Position numbers and translations under genes: made by a program
Assembly (NCBI RefSeq): GCF_001659705.1
Contig: NZ_CP015971.1
Coordinates: forward strand, 2,107,029-2,171,028
Direction of reading: 5' to 3'
DNA from: Arachidicoccus sp. BS20
GTDB taxonomy: Bacteria > Bacteroidota > Bacteroidia > Chitinophagales > Chitinophagaceae
Length of the DNA stretch: 64,000 nucleotides
In this document: piece by piece, positions 41,976-50,670 of the stretch
Layout of the letters: each line of letters starts with the position of its first letter
Position numbering within the stretch: the first letter of the stretch is position 1
The notes under the pieces: model-generated
What the model saw: only the letters and a program-made list of their open reading frames with translations
What the model was told of the DNA's origin: nothing
Database searches by the model: none

Positions 41976-43187
41976 CTATTTCGGATAACAAATGTAGAAT
42001 TTTTTTACAGGCGCGGAAAGCGTTTGATGAATCAATGAATTTTCCAATGCGGATATTTCTTTGAGCGAGCCGTCTTTCATCAACATCAAAATATTTTCAT
42101 CGCCCACGCTGTAAATTGTATTCGTTGTTTCTCCTGTGAATACAAAATATTTCACTTCGTCTTCCGAAAGAGAATATCGCTGACCGGCTTTCTGCATTTG
42201 CATTTCAACGAAATCATTTGCAAAAGGTTCAGATTCTAACTTACACTTCAGCAAATTTCTGTTCAGCACATTTTTACTCAATGTTGATAAAACTTTATCG
42301 TGATGCTTGCTCCATTTTTTTATGGCAAATTCAATGTCCACATCGTCGAGCAGGCAAAACAATTTCAACACATCGTCATTAATATTTCCATCAAACTCTG
42401 TGAAAAAATAATCGAGCGGCGAATGAAGAATAATGTCTTTATCATTCAAGCTGAAAATTTCTTTTGCACGTTTTAAAATATTGACCAATAACTTTTCCGC
42501 ACCCAAAACCGTTTTGTGTAAATAGACTTGCCAATACATTTGCCTGCGCGCGAGCAAAAATTTCTCCACGCTATACAATCCTTTTTCTTCTACCACCAAC
42601 TGATTGTCGTGAACAGAAAGCATTTTCAAAATTCTGTCATAACCAATCACGCCTTCGCTCACGCCCGTGAAAAAACTGTCGCGCGACAAATAATCCATTC
42701 TGTCCATATCCAACTGCCCGCTGATAAGCTGATGCAGAAATGGCTTGTGATAATTATTGGTAAAAATATCAATCGCCAATTGCAGTTCTCCGTCGAATTC
42801 CTTATTCAGCATCTGCATAATTTGTAAGCTCAGTTGCTCATGATGAACGCCTTTGACCAAAATATGTTCGAGCGCATGCGAAAACGGGCCATGACCAATG
42901 TCGTGCAGCAGAATTGCACATTTCACGGCAAGTTCTTCTTCGGCAGAAATTTCAATGCCTTTGTCTTTCAGTTCGTTCACGGCGCAACACATTAAATGAT
43001 ACGCGCCCAATGCATGATGCAAGCGTGTATGAACCGCGCCGGGATACACAAAACTCGCCATCGCCATTTGACGGATTCTTCTCAATCGCTGAAAATACGG
43101 ATGATCAATTATCCTAAACAACAACGGATGATTAATGGTAATGAAACCATGTACCGGGTCGTTGATGATTTTTCGCTGTGTCGCCAT
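41976..43187 (-). CDS. HD-domain phosphohydrolase
   Basis: A 403-residue metal-dependent hydrolase of the HD superfamily, with similarity to deoxynucleoside-triphosphate hydrolases. The HD residues are visible: RLHHALGAYHL, CAILLHDIGHGPFSH and a downstream DMDRMDYLSRDSF. It ends KKFYICYPK. In Bacteroidota genomes this gene often precedes lpxD, as here. The substrate is not known, but a nucleotide or (p)ppGpp-like phosphohydrolase role is usual for the family. The start at 43187 begins MATQRKIINDPVHGF. Confidence 0.9.
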   Translation of the reverse strand: MATQRKIINDPVHGFITINHPLLFRIIDHPYFQRLRRIRQMAMASFVYPGAVHTRLHHALGAYHLMCCAVNELKDKGIEISAEEELAVKCAILLHDIGHGPFSHALEHILVKGVHHEQLSLQIMQMLNKEFDGELQLAIDIFTNNYHKPFLHQLISGQLDMDRMDYLSRDSFFTGVSEGVIGYDRILKMLSVHDNQLVVEEKGLYSVEKFLLARRQMYWQVYLHKTVLGAEKLLVNILKRAKEIFSLNDKDIILHSPLDYFFTEFDGNINDDVLKLFCLLDDVDIEFAIKKWSKHHDKVLSTLSKNVLNRNLLKCKLESEPFANDFVEMQMQKAGQRYSLSEDEVKYFVFTGETTNTIYSVGDENILMLMKDGSLKEISALENSLIHQTLSAPVKKFYICYPK

Positions 43188-43341
43188 GAAGCAAAATTAG
43201 AGTTGTTAGGGGAAAGGAAAAATTAAAACATTTTCTGAATGTTCATTTCCACTCTTCATTTCCAATAAATAAATATTAAAAAATCATTAACCAATCAAAC
43301 GATGATTATCCGTACTTTCACGCACAAATAATTCAAAGGGG

Positions 43342-44337
43342 ATGATAGCAGAAGATATACTCAAAATTAATGAAGCTGTTGAACAGAAATCGGAACTGAT
43401 AAGCAAAATCAAAAAAGAGCTTTCAACAAAAATCGTCGGACAGTCGTATATGATTGACCGCTTGCTCATCGGTTTGCTGAGCAACGGTCATGTGTTGCTC
43501 GAAGGTGTTCCGGGATTGGCAAAAACATTGTCGATAAAATCGCTGGCACAATCTGTACACGGGCATTTCAGCCGAATACAGTTTACACCGGATTTGCTTC
43601 CTGCAGACGTTATCGGCACGATGATTTATAATCAACCGAAGAATGAATTTACGGTGCGCAAAGGTCCTATTTTTGCTAATTTTATTTTGGCAGATGAAAT
43701 CAACCGCGCACCCGCAAAAGTACAAAGCGCCTTACTCGAAGCCATGCAGGAAAAGCAGGTAACGATTGGCGAAAATTCGTATCAACTTCCAAAACCATTT
43801 CTTGTTTTAGCTACGCAAAACCCGCTTGAACAGGAAGGAACATATCCTTTGCCTGAGGCGCAGGTGGACAGGTTTATGCTAAAAGTAATTGTTGGTTATC
43901 CTTCCAAAAAAGAAGAACAATTAATCATTCGTCAGAATACACAACCGGCTCAAAGCGCAGACATCAATGCAATTGTAACACTCGATGAAATCAACGAAGC
44001 GCGCGCACTTGTGAGCCAAATTTATATGGACGAAAAGATTGAGAAATATATTCTCGACATTGTGTTTGCAACGCGCTTTCCCGAACAATACGGATTGGAT
44101 AAATTAAAACCTTTCATCAGCTATGGTGGTTCGCCACGTGCCAGCATTAATCTTGCATTGGCAGGCAAAGCCCACGCATTTATGCAGCAGCGCGGCTATG
44201 TAATTCCTGAAGATATTAAAGCGATTAGCAAAGACGTGCTGCGTCATCGTATAGGAATTACTTACGAAGCAGAAGCGGAAAATATTACATCGGAACAAAT
44301 TGTGGACGATATTTTAAAAGCTGTGCAAGTACCTTAG
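43342..44337 (+). CDS. MoxR-type AAA+ ATPase
   Basis: A 331-residue ATPase that is thought to act as a chaperone for the metal-binding VWA proteins encoded beside it. Walker A is GVPGLAKT near residue 53; Walker B is LADEINRAP; sensor 1 and arginine-finger segments include FLVLATQNPLEQEGTYPLPEAQ and FISYGGSPRASINL. It is the first gene of the Bat-type cluster moxR-DUF58-batD-like-batA. The ATG at 43342 has an AAAGGGG stretch directly before it, so its spacing as a ribosome-binding site is poor. Confidence 0.95.
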   Translation: MIAEDILKINEAVEQKSELISKIKKELSTKIVGQSYMIDRLLIGLLSNGHVLLEGVPGLAKTLSIKSLAQSVHGHFSRIQFTPDLLPADVIGTMIYNQPKNEFTVRKGPIFANFILADEINRAPAKVQSALLEAMQEKQVTIGENSYQLPKPFLVLATQNPLEQEGTYPLPEAQVDRFMLKVIVGYPSKKEEQLIIRQNTQPAQSADINAIVTLDEINEARALVSQIYMDEKIEKYILDIVFATRFPEQYGLDKLKPFISYGGSPRASINLALAGKAHAFMQQRGYVIPEDIKAISKDVLRHRIGITYEAEAENITSEQIVDDILKAVQVP

Positions 44338-44341
44338 TAAA

Positions 44342-44369
44342 TTAGTAATTAATAATTAGTAATTAATAA
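44342..44369 (+). repeat. Two exact tandem copies of a 14-base AT repeat
   Basis: TTAGTAATTAATAA occurs twice in a row (44342-44355 and 44356-44369). More AT-rich repeats (TAATTCATAATTTTTAATTA near 44418) fill the gap between moxR and the DUF58 gene. The repeats separate two genes that are normally close. Confidence 0.7.
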
Positions 44370-44446
44370 TTTAGTTATGAAACAAAATCATTAATTACTT
44401 CACGCCAAAGCATTATTAATTCATAATTTTTAATTATTAATTCCTC

Positions 44447-45355
44447 TTGTTTTCATTCAGAAAAAATAAAAATCATTCGCTTCAGGAAGAAAAAACATCT
44501 CCCCTGTCAAGCCGCGTGCGCGAACTGGAAATTAAAAGCAAACGCCTGACGAATAATTTATTTTCGGGCGAATATCATTCTGCGTTCAAAGGTCGTGGCA
44601 TGGCTTTTAAGGAAGTACGCGAATATGAAGCGGGCGATGATATTCGATTTATCGATTGGAACACTTCGGCGCGGATGAATCATACATTCAGCAAGTTGTT
44701 TGAAGAGGAAAGAGAGCTGAGCGTGTATCTTTTGGTGGACACAAGCGCGAGTAATTTCTTTGGCACGCACAAGCAATCCAAAAAAGATTTAATCGCTGAA
44801 ATATGCGCCGCCATTGCTTTTTCGGCTGCGAGCAACAATGATAAAGTGAGCGTGATTTTCTTCAGCGATAAAGTTGAAAAATATATTCCCGAGAAAAAAG
44901 GGCGCGACCATATTTTGCGCGTTGTGCGGGAATTATTGACATTCAAACCCGCATCTGCACAAACGGATATTTCCAAAGCATTACGTTTTTTAAATACGAC
45001 AGCGAAGCACAAAAGCATCGTATTTATATTAAGTGATTTTGTGGATGATAAATATGAACAGCAAATCGGCATTGCTGCCAAAAAGCATGATGTTATTGGC
45101 ATTCAGGTTTTTGATAAAATGGACAAAGACCTGCCGCGCGTAGGTTTGATGGAAGTGCGCGACCCTGAAACGAATCAAATAGTTTTGCTGGATACCAACG
45201 ATAAATTTTCGCGCTTGAGCTACGCAAAACAGTTTGAAACAATTACGAGCTACGGAAAAGATTTGTTTAAAAAATGCGGCGCGGATTTGTTACAGATTGA
45301 AACGGGCGAAGATTTTGTAAAAATATTACAGCAGTTTTTTTTGAAAAGAAAATAA
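44447..45355 (+). CDS. DUF58 protein of the Bat cluster
   Basis: A 302-residue protein of the DUF58/VWA-related family, which works with MoxR. The signature REYEAGDDIRFIDWN lies near residue 62, followed by HTFSKLFEEERELSVYLLVDTSAS, where the VWA-like MIDAS residues begin. The reading frame has no ATG before this core: a TAA at 44438-44440 is in frame and the first start candidate after it is TTG at 44447. Thus a TTG start is assumed. The repeat-rich gap in front may have removed the original start. It is 109 bases after moxR. Confidence 0.9.
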   Translation: MFSFRKNKNHSLQEEKTSPLSSRVRELEIKSKRLTNNLFSGEYHSAFKGRGMAFKEVREYEAGDDIRFIDWNTSARMNHTFSKLFEEERELSVYLLVDTSASNFFGTHKQSKKDLIAEICAAIAFSAASNNDKVSVIFFSDKVEKYIPEKKGRDHILRVVRELLTFKPASAQTDISKALRFLNTTAKHKSIVFILSDFVDDKYEQQIGIAAKKHDVIGIQVFDKMDKDLPRVGLMEVRDPETNQIVLLDTNDKFSRLSYAKQFETITSYGKDLFKKCGADLLQIETGEDFVKILQQFFLKRK

Positions 45356-45360
45356 ATTAA

Positions 45361-45403
45361 TGCCACAAATGCACGAATAGTTTTTATTCGTGCATTTGTG
45401 GCA
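45361..45403. repeat. Perfect 19-bp inverted repeat of the TGCCACAAATGCACGAATA family
   Basis: TGCCACAAATGCACGAATA (45361-45379) and its exact complement (45385-45403) enclose a five-base loop. It stands in the 57-base gap between the DUF58 gene and the BatD-like gene. Degraded copies are at 10477-10516 and 60850-60867. As a transcript it would form a very stable hairpin inside the Bat operon. Confidence 0.85.
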
Positions 45404-45412
45404 GAAAATAAA

Positions 45413-46405
45413 ATGAACAACAATTTTTTTATACAGCATAAATTCAATCTACGAAAAATTTCGTACTTAAAATTGTATTGTCTTTTGTTCTTCATTTCAT
45501 TCTCGTTTATCCGTGTAAATGCACAGCAGGCAACCGTTACGCTCGACAGAGACCAGATTCTTTTGGGCGAACAAGTTACGCTGCAATTAAAACTCGACAA
45601 TGTTGCAGGCGAAGCGCAAACCGTTACACAATGGTTCAATGTTCCCGACACCGGCAATCATATCGAAGTGATTCACCGCGATAAAATTGACACGGTAACA
45701 ATTGACGGTCGCTCAACTTTTATACAAAAAATTATTATTACTTCTTTCGACTCCGGCTTGTGGACAATTCCTGTAATTCCGCCGCTCATAAAAGACAATA
45801 ATGATGTTTCTCGTTCCATAACTATCGATTCAGTTTCTCTGCAAGTAATGCCTGTCGATGTGAGCAAGATGAAAGATTTTCATCCCGTAAAAGACATTAT
45901 GCGCGTAAAATATACCGATTATACATGGCTGTATATTACGCTTGGCGTTCTTATTTTGGCATTGATTATTTTCCTTACTGTTCATTGGCTCAAGCGCCGT
46001 AAAGCCGCACCAATAAAAGAAAACCCACGAATCAAAGGTTCTCCGTTGGATTGGGCTTTGCAGCAAATAGATTTATTGGAAAAAGAAAATTTAATTGAGA
46101 AAGGAGAAGGAAAATTATTCTTCTCAAAGCTGGACGATATTTGCCGCACATACTTTGACGAGCGCACGCAGGCGCATACTTTGCAATCGACTTCCATTGA
46201 AATGATGGAAAAATTGCGCAGCTATTTAATTCGCGAGAAAGATAGAATTGCGTTGCAGCAATTCACGAAACTCAGCGACAGCGTTAAGTTTGCGAAATAT
46301 CAGCCTTTGGAACAACAAGCCAAAGATGCTATTGCAACCGCGAAAGAAACTATCAGAAATATTGAAAAAGAAGTAACCGACCGTAAACAAAAAAATGCTG
46401 ATTAA
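45413..46405 (+). CDS. BatD-like membrane protein of the Bat cluster
   Basis: A 330-residue exported protein. The start at the ATG 45413 (MNNNFFIQHKFNLRKISYL) is preceded by an in-frame GTG at 45398, which lies in the palindromic repeat. After a signal or anchor (about 15-38, ending VNAQ) comes a beta-sandwich-like region (about 40-165, ATVTLDRDQILLGEQVTLQL), a membrane segment (about 172-195, YITLGVLILALIIFLTVHWL), and a cytoplasmic helical tail (about 215-330). This is the usual layout of proteins found between DUF58 and BatA in Bacteroidota. The last 11 bases overlap batA. Confidence 0.8.
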   Translation: MNNNFFIQHKFNLRKISYLKLYCLLFFISFSFIRVNAQQATVTLDRDQILLGEQVTLQLKLDNVAGEAQTVTQWFNVPDTGNHIEVIHRDKIDTVTIDGRSTFIQKIIITSFDSGLWTIPVIPPLIKDNNDVSRSITIDSVSLQVMPVDVSKMKDFHPVKDIMRVKYTDYTWLYITLGVLILALIIFLTVHWLKRRKAAPIKENPRIKGSPLDWALQQIDLLEKENLIEKGEGKLFFSKLDDICRTYFDERTQAHTLQSTSIEMMEKLRSYLIREKDRIALQQFTKLSDSVKFAKYQPLEQQAKDAIATAKETIRNIEKEVTDRKQKNAD

Positions 46406-47393
46406 CTGGTTTGAAAATATAGACTTTGCTTATCCGTGGATATTGACGCTGCTGATTTTGCTGCCGGTAATTGCTATCGAATATTTCCGCAGGCAAAAAA
46501 AATCGCAGGCAAATATTTTAGTATCCACCACGCATTTTATCAACAAAGTAAAAACACTTAAAACACGTTTTCACAACCTGCCTTTCGTGTTGCGTTTACT
46601 CGCATTGGCTTGTTTGATTATTGCATTGGCAAGACCTCGTTATCAATTCACTCAAACGGAATCTAACGGCAAAGGCATTGACATTGTTTTGTGTTTCGAC
46701 ATCAGCGGAAGCATGACACTGCGCGACTTTCCGCCCACGCGCATCGATGCGGCAAAAGAAGTGGCAACACAATTTGTACAGCAACGCAACGGCGACAGAA
46801 TAGGTATCGTGATTTTCAGCAACATCAGTTTTACACTTTGCCCGGTAACAACAGATTATGCGATGGTACTGAACGCGATTCAGAATATTCAAAGCGGTTA
46901 TTTACAGGATGAAGGAACTGCAATCGGTTCGGGATTAGCCACCAGTGTGGACAGATTGCAATACAGCAAAGCAAAAAGTAAAGTAGTTATCTTGCTCACG
47001 GACGGCGTGGATTTCGGCGGAAAAATTTCGCCCGACATTGCGACACAAATGGCAAAAACTTTCGGCGTAAAAGTTTATACAATTGGTATCGGAAGCATTA
47101 ATGCCCCCACAGTAAACGGGCAACAATCAAACCCGGCGGATTCAGAACTCGTTTACAATCCTAAACTACTGCAAACAATAGCACAGCAAACCGGCGGAAA
47201 ATTCTTTCAGGCAAAAGACAAAGAAGCTTTGCAGGAAGTGTATGCGAGCATCAATCAATTGGAAAAATCTGACGTAAAAATTTCATCATTCAATCGTTAT
47301 GAAGAAAAGTTTTTGCCTTGGCTGATTGCTGCATTAATATTGATTTTTGTGGAAGAGGTTTTGAGACTTACGGCGTTTAGAAAGTTTCCATAA
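46395..47393 (+). CDS. batA: BatA, VWA-domain membrane protein
   Basis: A 332-residue inner-membrane protein. Two hydrophobic segments at the N-terminus (about 10-30 and 55-75) and one at the C-terminus (about 310-327) flank a von Willebrand A domain with the metal-binding motif DISGS near residue 99 and LLTDGVDFGG. BatA is linked to stress tolerance in Bacteroides, but its target is not known. No batB, batC or batE gene follows; the next gene is the convergent acr3. Confidence 0.94.
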   Translation: MLINWFENIDFAYPWILTLLILLPVIAIEYFRRQKKSQANILVSTTHFINKVKTLKTRFHNLPFVLRLLALACLIIALARPRYQFTQTESNGKGIDIVLCFDISGSMTLRDFPPTRIDAAKEVATQFVQQRNGDRIGIVIFSNISFTLCPVTTDYAMVLNAIQNIQSGYLQDEGTAIGSGLATSVDRLQYSKAKSKVVILLTDGVDFGGKISPDIATQMAKTFGVKVYTIGIGSINAPTVNGQQSNPADSELVYNPKLLQTIAQQTGGKFFQAKDKEALQEVYASINQLEKSDVKISSFNRYEEKFLPWLIAALILIFVEEVLRLTAFRKFP

Positions 47394-47434
47394 TTCGCTG
47401 AAACGTTGATAAATAAAGGATTTCGTAAGAAAAT

Positions 47435-48463
47435 TCAATAATATTTTTTCTTCATCCGCAAACTTGCTTTTACCAACAAAATCAAAACGGGAACTTCTAC
47501 CAACGGACCAATTACACCAACAAATGCTTCGGGCGAATGAATGCCGAAAATAGCGATGGCAACGGCAATAGCCAGCTCAAAATTGTTGCCTGTTGCCGTA
47601 AAAGCAACAGAAGCATTTTTGTCGTAAGGAATCTTCAACGATTTATTAATAAAGAAACTCGCAAAAAACATCAGTACAAAATAGATGATTAACGGAATGG
47701 CAACTTTTATAACATCCAAAGGCAATTCCAAAATTTTATCGCCCTTCAGGCTGAACATCAGCACAATGGCAAACAATAGAGCATACAAAGTAACCGGAGA
47801 AATTGCGGGCACAAATTTTCTGTTGTACCAATCTTTTCCTTTGGCTTTTATTAAAAAATAACGGCTGAAAAATCCTGCTAAAAAAGGTACTCCCAAATAA
47901 ATCGCAACGCTTTGGCTTACTTCTTTCATCGGCACGGAAATAGTGAAATTTCCCAAGCCTAATTTCGCAGGCAATACATTGATGAAAAGCCATGTGTAAA
48001 AGCTGTAAAACAATACCTGGAAAATACTGTTGAGCGCTACCAGTAACGCGCCGTATTCACGGTTTCCGCTTGCCAAATCGTTCCATACAATGACCATTGC
48101 AATACACCTTGCAAGTCCGATTAAAATCAATCCCGCCATATAATCCGACTCGTTTCGCAAGAAAATTATTGCCAGCAGGAACATTAAAACAGGACCAATA
48201 ATCCAATTCAACAACAAGGAGACAGACATTACTTTCTTATCCTTAAATGCTTTGGGCAACAAGGAATAATCCACTTTTGCCAACGGCGGATACATCAACA
48301 AAATTAAACCGATTGCGAGCGGAATATTAGTGGCGCCTACGGAAAGAGAATTTGTGATATTTGAAATATCAGGGAATAAATATCCCAATGCAACACCGGC
48401 AAGCATTGCCAGAAAAATCCATAGCGTTAAGTACCTGTCGAGGAATTTTAATTTCGGCTGCAT
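47435..48463 (-). CDS. acr3: Arsenite efflux transporter, ACR3 family
   Basis: A 342-residue inner-membrane protein with about ten membrane helices that expels arsenite driven by proton motive force. The conserved cysteine is in [18 protein letters not shown] near residue 128, and a second helix pair reads [19 protein letters not shown]. It begins [15 protein letters not shown] and is 5 bases after arsC, so the two are co-transcribed under the ars operator near 48991. Confidence 0.95.
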   Translation of the reverse strand: MQPKLKFLDRYLTLWIFLAMLAGVALGYLFPDISNITNSLSVGATNIPLAIGLILLMYPPLAKVDYSLLPKAFKDKKVMSVSLLLNWIIGPVLMFLLAIIFLRNESDYMAGLILIGLARCIAMVIVWNDLASGNREYGALLVALNSIFQVLFYSFYTWLFINVLPAKLGLGNFTISVPMKEVSQSVAIYLGVPFLAGFFSRYFLIKAKGKDWYNRKFVPAISPVTLYALLFAIVLMFSLKGDKILELPLDVIKVAIPLIIYFVLMFFASFFINKSLKIPYDKNASVAFTATGNNFELAIAVAIAIFGIHSPEAFVGVIGPLVEVPVLILLVKASLRMKKKYY

Positions 48464-48468
48464 AGTTT

Positions 48469-48975
48469 TTATATCCAGTATTTAATTTGCTGTGCTTCCG
48501 CAACGAAATCTTTTATTTTTTCTTCTATTTCATCGCGCACATTTCTTGTTGCCTGTAACATTTCGTCCTTTGTTCCTGCAAACAGCGAAGGGTCTTTAAA
48601 CGACCACGCAATACGTTTTGATTTTCCCGGAAATATCGGGCAACGCTCCGCGCTTGCGCCATCGCAAACAGTAATTACAGCGTCGTATGATTTACCTTGC
48701 TTTAGAAAATCAAACACGCTTTTTGTTCCGTTTTTGCTAATGTCAATTCCAGCTTCATTCATCACTTCAATCACGTTTGGATTAAGCATTCCCGGCTCTA
48801 AGCCTGCGCTTTCGGCTTCAAAAAATTCGTTGCCATATTTCTCTAAAAAAGCTTCTGCCATTTGGCTTCGCGCCGAATTGTGTACACACACAAATAAAAT
48901 TTTGCACTTGTTCATTGGCTGTGGTATTGTGTTGTTAAGCATTGACAATATTTCTTTGATTTCAGATAGTTTCAT
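48469..48975 (-). CDS. arsC: Arsenate reductase, low-molecular-weight phosphatase type
   Basis: A 168-residue enzyme that reduces arsenate to arsenite, using thioredoxin-coupled cysteines. The core begins [20 protein letters not shown] with the CX5R loop and continues [12 protein letters not shown]. Later [18 protein letters not shown] supplies the further cysteines. The first 20 residues ([20 protein letters not shown]) are not part of the fold: an in-frame ATG at 48915 could be the true start. The longer start is used because it sits just 16 bases from the operator and in-frame coding extends to it. This extra segment resembles the N-terminus of a small family (DUF6428) common in ars operons. 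Confidence 0.93.
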   Translation of the reverse strand: MKLSEIKEILSMLNNTIPQPMNKCKILFVCVHNSARSQMAEAFLEKYGNEFFEAESAGLEPGMLNPNVIEVMNEAGIDISKNGTKSVFDFLKQGKSYDAVITVCDGASAERCPIFPGKSKRIAWSFKDPSLFAGTKDEMLQATRNVRDEIEEKIKDFVAEAQQIKYWI

Positions 48976-48987
48976 TTTATATTTTGT

Positions 48988-49009
48988 ATTATTGCAATAT
49001 TACAATAAT
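48988..49009 (-). promoter_or_regulatory. ArsR operator before arsC-acr3
   Basis: An inverted repeat ATTATTG (48988-48994) and CAATAAT (49003-49009). The core ATTGCAATATTACAATAA (48991-49008) is 17 of 18 identical to the copy before arsR, and in both cases starts 16 bases from the start codon. Confidence 0.75.
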
Positions 49010-49027
49010 GATTTTCAAAAAAATACC

Positions 49028-49354
49028 TTAGCAGCATTTTTGATTAGCTATTTTCGAAAGAATGTTGGAAAAATAATTTTGTAGTTTTTCAATCGCCTTT
49101 TCATCAATGCAATAGCAAATGGTATTGCCTTCAATGCTCCCTTTTATCAATCCTGCATTTTTCAATTCTTTCAAATGTTGGGAAACCGTTGGCTGTGCTA
49201 AAGGCAATTTATTCACAATATCGCCGCAAATACATTCGTTCACTTTCATCAAATGTTCCAATATGGCAATTCTCGCAGGATGCCCAAGCGCTTTCGCAAG
49301 TGTCGCAATCGTATTTTGCTTATTGGTAAAATGCTCTGTTTTTGTCGCGCCCAT
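49028..49354 (-). CDS. arsR: ArsR/SmtB-family arsenical repressor
   Basis: A 108-residue winged-helix repressor that is released from DNA by arsenite. The metal site ECICGDIV in the recognition region (near residue 40) and the [22 protein letters not shown] are typical. The C-terminus ends KCC, a likely extra thiol pair. It begins [15 protein letters not shown] and lies upstream of arsC-acr3 but reads the same way (minus strand), with an operator before each. Confidence 0.94.
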   Translation of the reverse strand: MGATKTEHFTNKQNTIATLAKALGHPARIAILEHLMKVNECICGDIVNKLPLAQPTVSQHLKELKNAGLIKGSIEGNTICYCIDEKAIEKLQNYFSNILSKIANQKCC

Positions 49355-49366
49355 TTTTTTAAATTT

Positions 49367-49387
49367 AATATTGCAATATTACGATAA
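49367..49387 (-). promoter_or_regulatory. ArsR operator before arsR
   Basis: AATATTGCAATATT (49367-49380) is a perfect palindrome, followed by ACGATAA. The core ATTGCAATATTACGATAA (49370-49387) differs at one base from the copy before arsC. It should give self-repression of arsR. Confidence 0.75.
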
Positions 49388-49425
49388 ACTTTGTTTAAAG
49401 TAAATTCTTTTTTCTGAAAAAATTT

Positions 49426-50574
49426 TTACTGTTTGTTACACGAAAACTTCAGCCAGATAAAACCAACTATCATAGATAAAAAAGAACCGGCAATTACGGC
49501 AATTTTTGCGGTAGATTGTACATCTGCATTATTAAAAGCCAACGAAGAAACAAAGATAGACATGGTAAAACCTATTCCAGCTAAAATGCCCACTCCCCAG
49601 AACTGGCGCAGGTTTGCGCCGTGCGGCATTTCAGCCAGCTTGGATTTTATCAACCCAAGAGAAACGCCCACAATGCCCAGCGGCTTGCCGATAAACAATC
49701 CCACAATAATCCCCCAGGATAAAGTCGATTCAAATGCACCGAGAAAATTCGACGGCAACAAAATACTTGTATTTGCCAAAACAAAAATCGGGATTACAAC
49801 AAAATTGACAAATGTGTGCAGTTTGTCTTCATAGACGTGAAGCAACTCTCGCGGCAACAAAAATGCAAATACAACGCCCGCGACCGTTGCGTGAATGCCG
49901 GAATGATACATACAGAACCACAACGCAACGCCAAACAACAAACGCAGCCATTGGAACTTTTGCTTTATCATTTTATTTAAGAAAAATAACGAAACCATTG
50001 CAGCAATTGCACCAAGAAAATACAACCATTCAATTTGACTTCCGTAAAACAATGCAATCACAAGTATCGCAATCAAATCGTCGATAATAGCAAGAGCTGT
50101 TAAAAATACGCGTAATGAATCGGGAACTTTTTTGCCAAGCAAAGCCACGATGCCAAGAGAAAAAGCAATGTCCGTAGCCGTTGGAATTGCCCATCCGTTT
50201 TGAAAATCTGTACCTTTGTTAAACAATAAAAAAATAATTGCAGGTAACGCAACGCCGCTCATGGCAGCTATTACAGGCAATATCGCTTGTTTTAAAGAAG
50301 ATAATTCGCCTACAAGCATTTCTCTTTTTATTTCCATGCCTGCAAGAAAAAAGAATACAGCCATCAATGCGTCGTTAATGAAATGCAACATGGAATGAGG
50401 CAAGTGTACCGCTTGGAAAAACGGGATTTCCATTTCCCAAAAATCGTGATAACCTTTCCCGAAAGAAAGATTGCTGATGATTAACGAAAGCGCTGTGCAA
50501 CAAAGCAACACAATGCCTACCGAACGGCTGTCGTGGATAAAACTGTATAAAGTATATTGAATTTTTTTACGCAT
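49426..50574 (-). CDS. nhaA: Na+/H+ antiporter NhaA
   Basis: A 382-residue inner-membrane antiporter. About eleven membrane helices, with ALAIIDDLIAILVIALFY carrying the paired aspartates of the ion site and GVALPAIIFLL in front. The C-terminus ends FIWLKFSCNKQ. It keeps sodium and pH balance. It ends 38 bases after the end of the arsR operator region and is not clearly linked to arsenic genes. Confidence 0.96.
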   Translation of the reverse strand: MRKKIQYTLYSFIHDSRSVGIVLLCCTALSLIISNLSFGKGYHDFWEMEIPFFQAVHLPHSMLHFINDALMAVFFFLAGMEIKREMLVGELSSLKQAILPVIAAMSGVALPAIIFLLFNKGTDFQNGWAIPTATDIAFSLGIVALLGKKVPDSLRVFLTALAIIDDLIAILVIALFYGSQIEWLYFLGAIAAMVSLFFLNKMIKQKFQWLRLLFGVALWFCMYHSGIHATVAGVVFAFLLPRELLHVYEDKLHTFVNFVVIPIFVLANTSILLPSNFLGAFESTLSWGIIVGLFIGKPLGIVGVSLGLIKSKLAEMPHGANLRQFWGVGILAGIGFTMSIFVSSLAFNNADVQSTAKIAVIAGSFLSMIVGFIWLKFSCNKQ

Positions 50575-50670
50575 AGGACAGATAATTTTTCCAACCGAAA
50601 GGTAAGACTAAAAATAGTCAATAGGTAATATTCAACAAACAATATCCAATCAAATGTCCAATCATCTTTA

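Noticed and set aside
44342..44369. CRISPR-like or origin iterons
   Set aside because: Only two short AT-rich units exist, without spacers or DnaA boxes.
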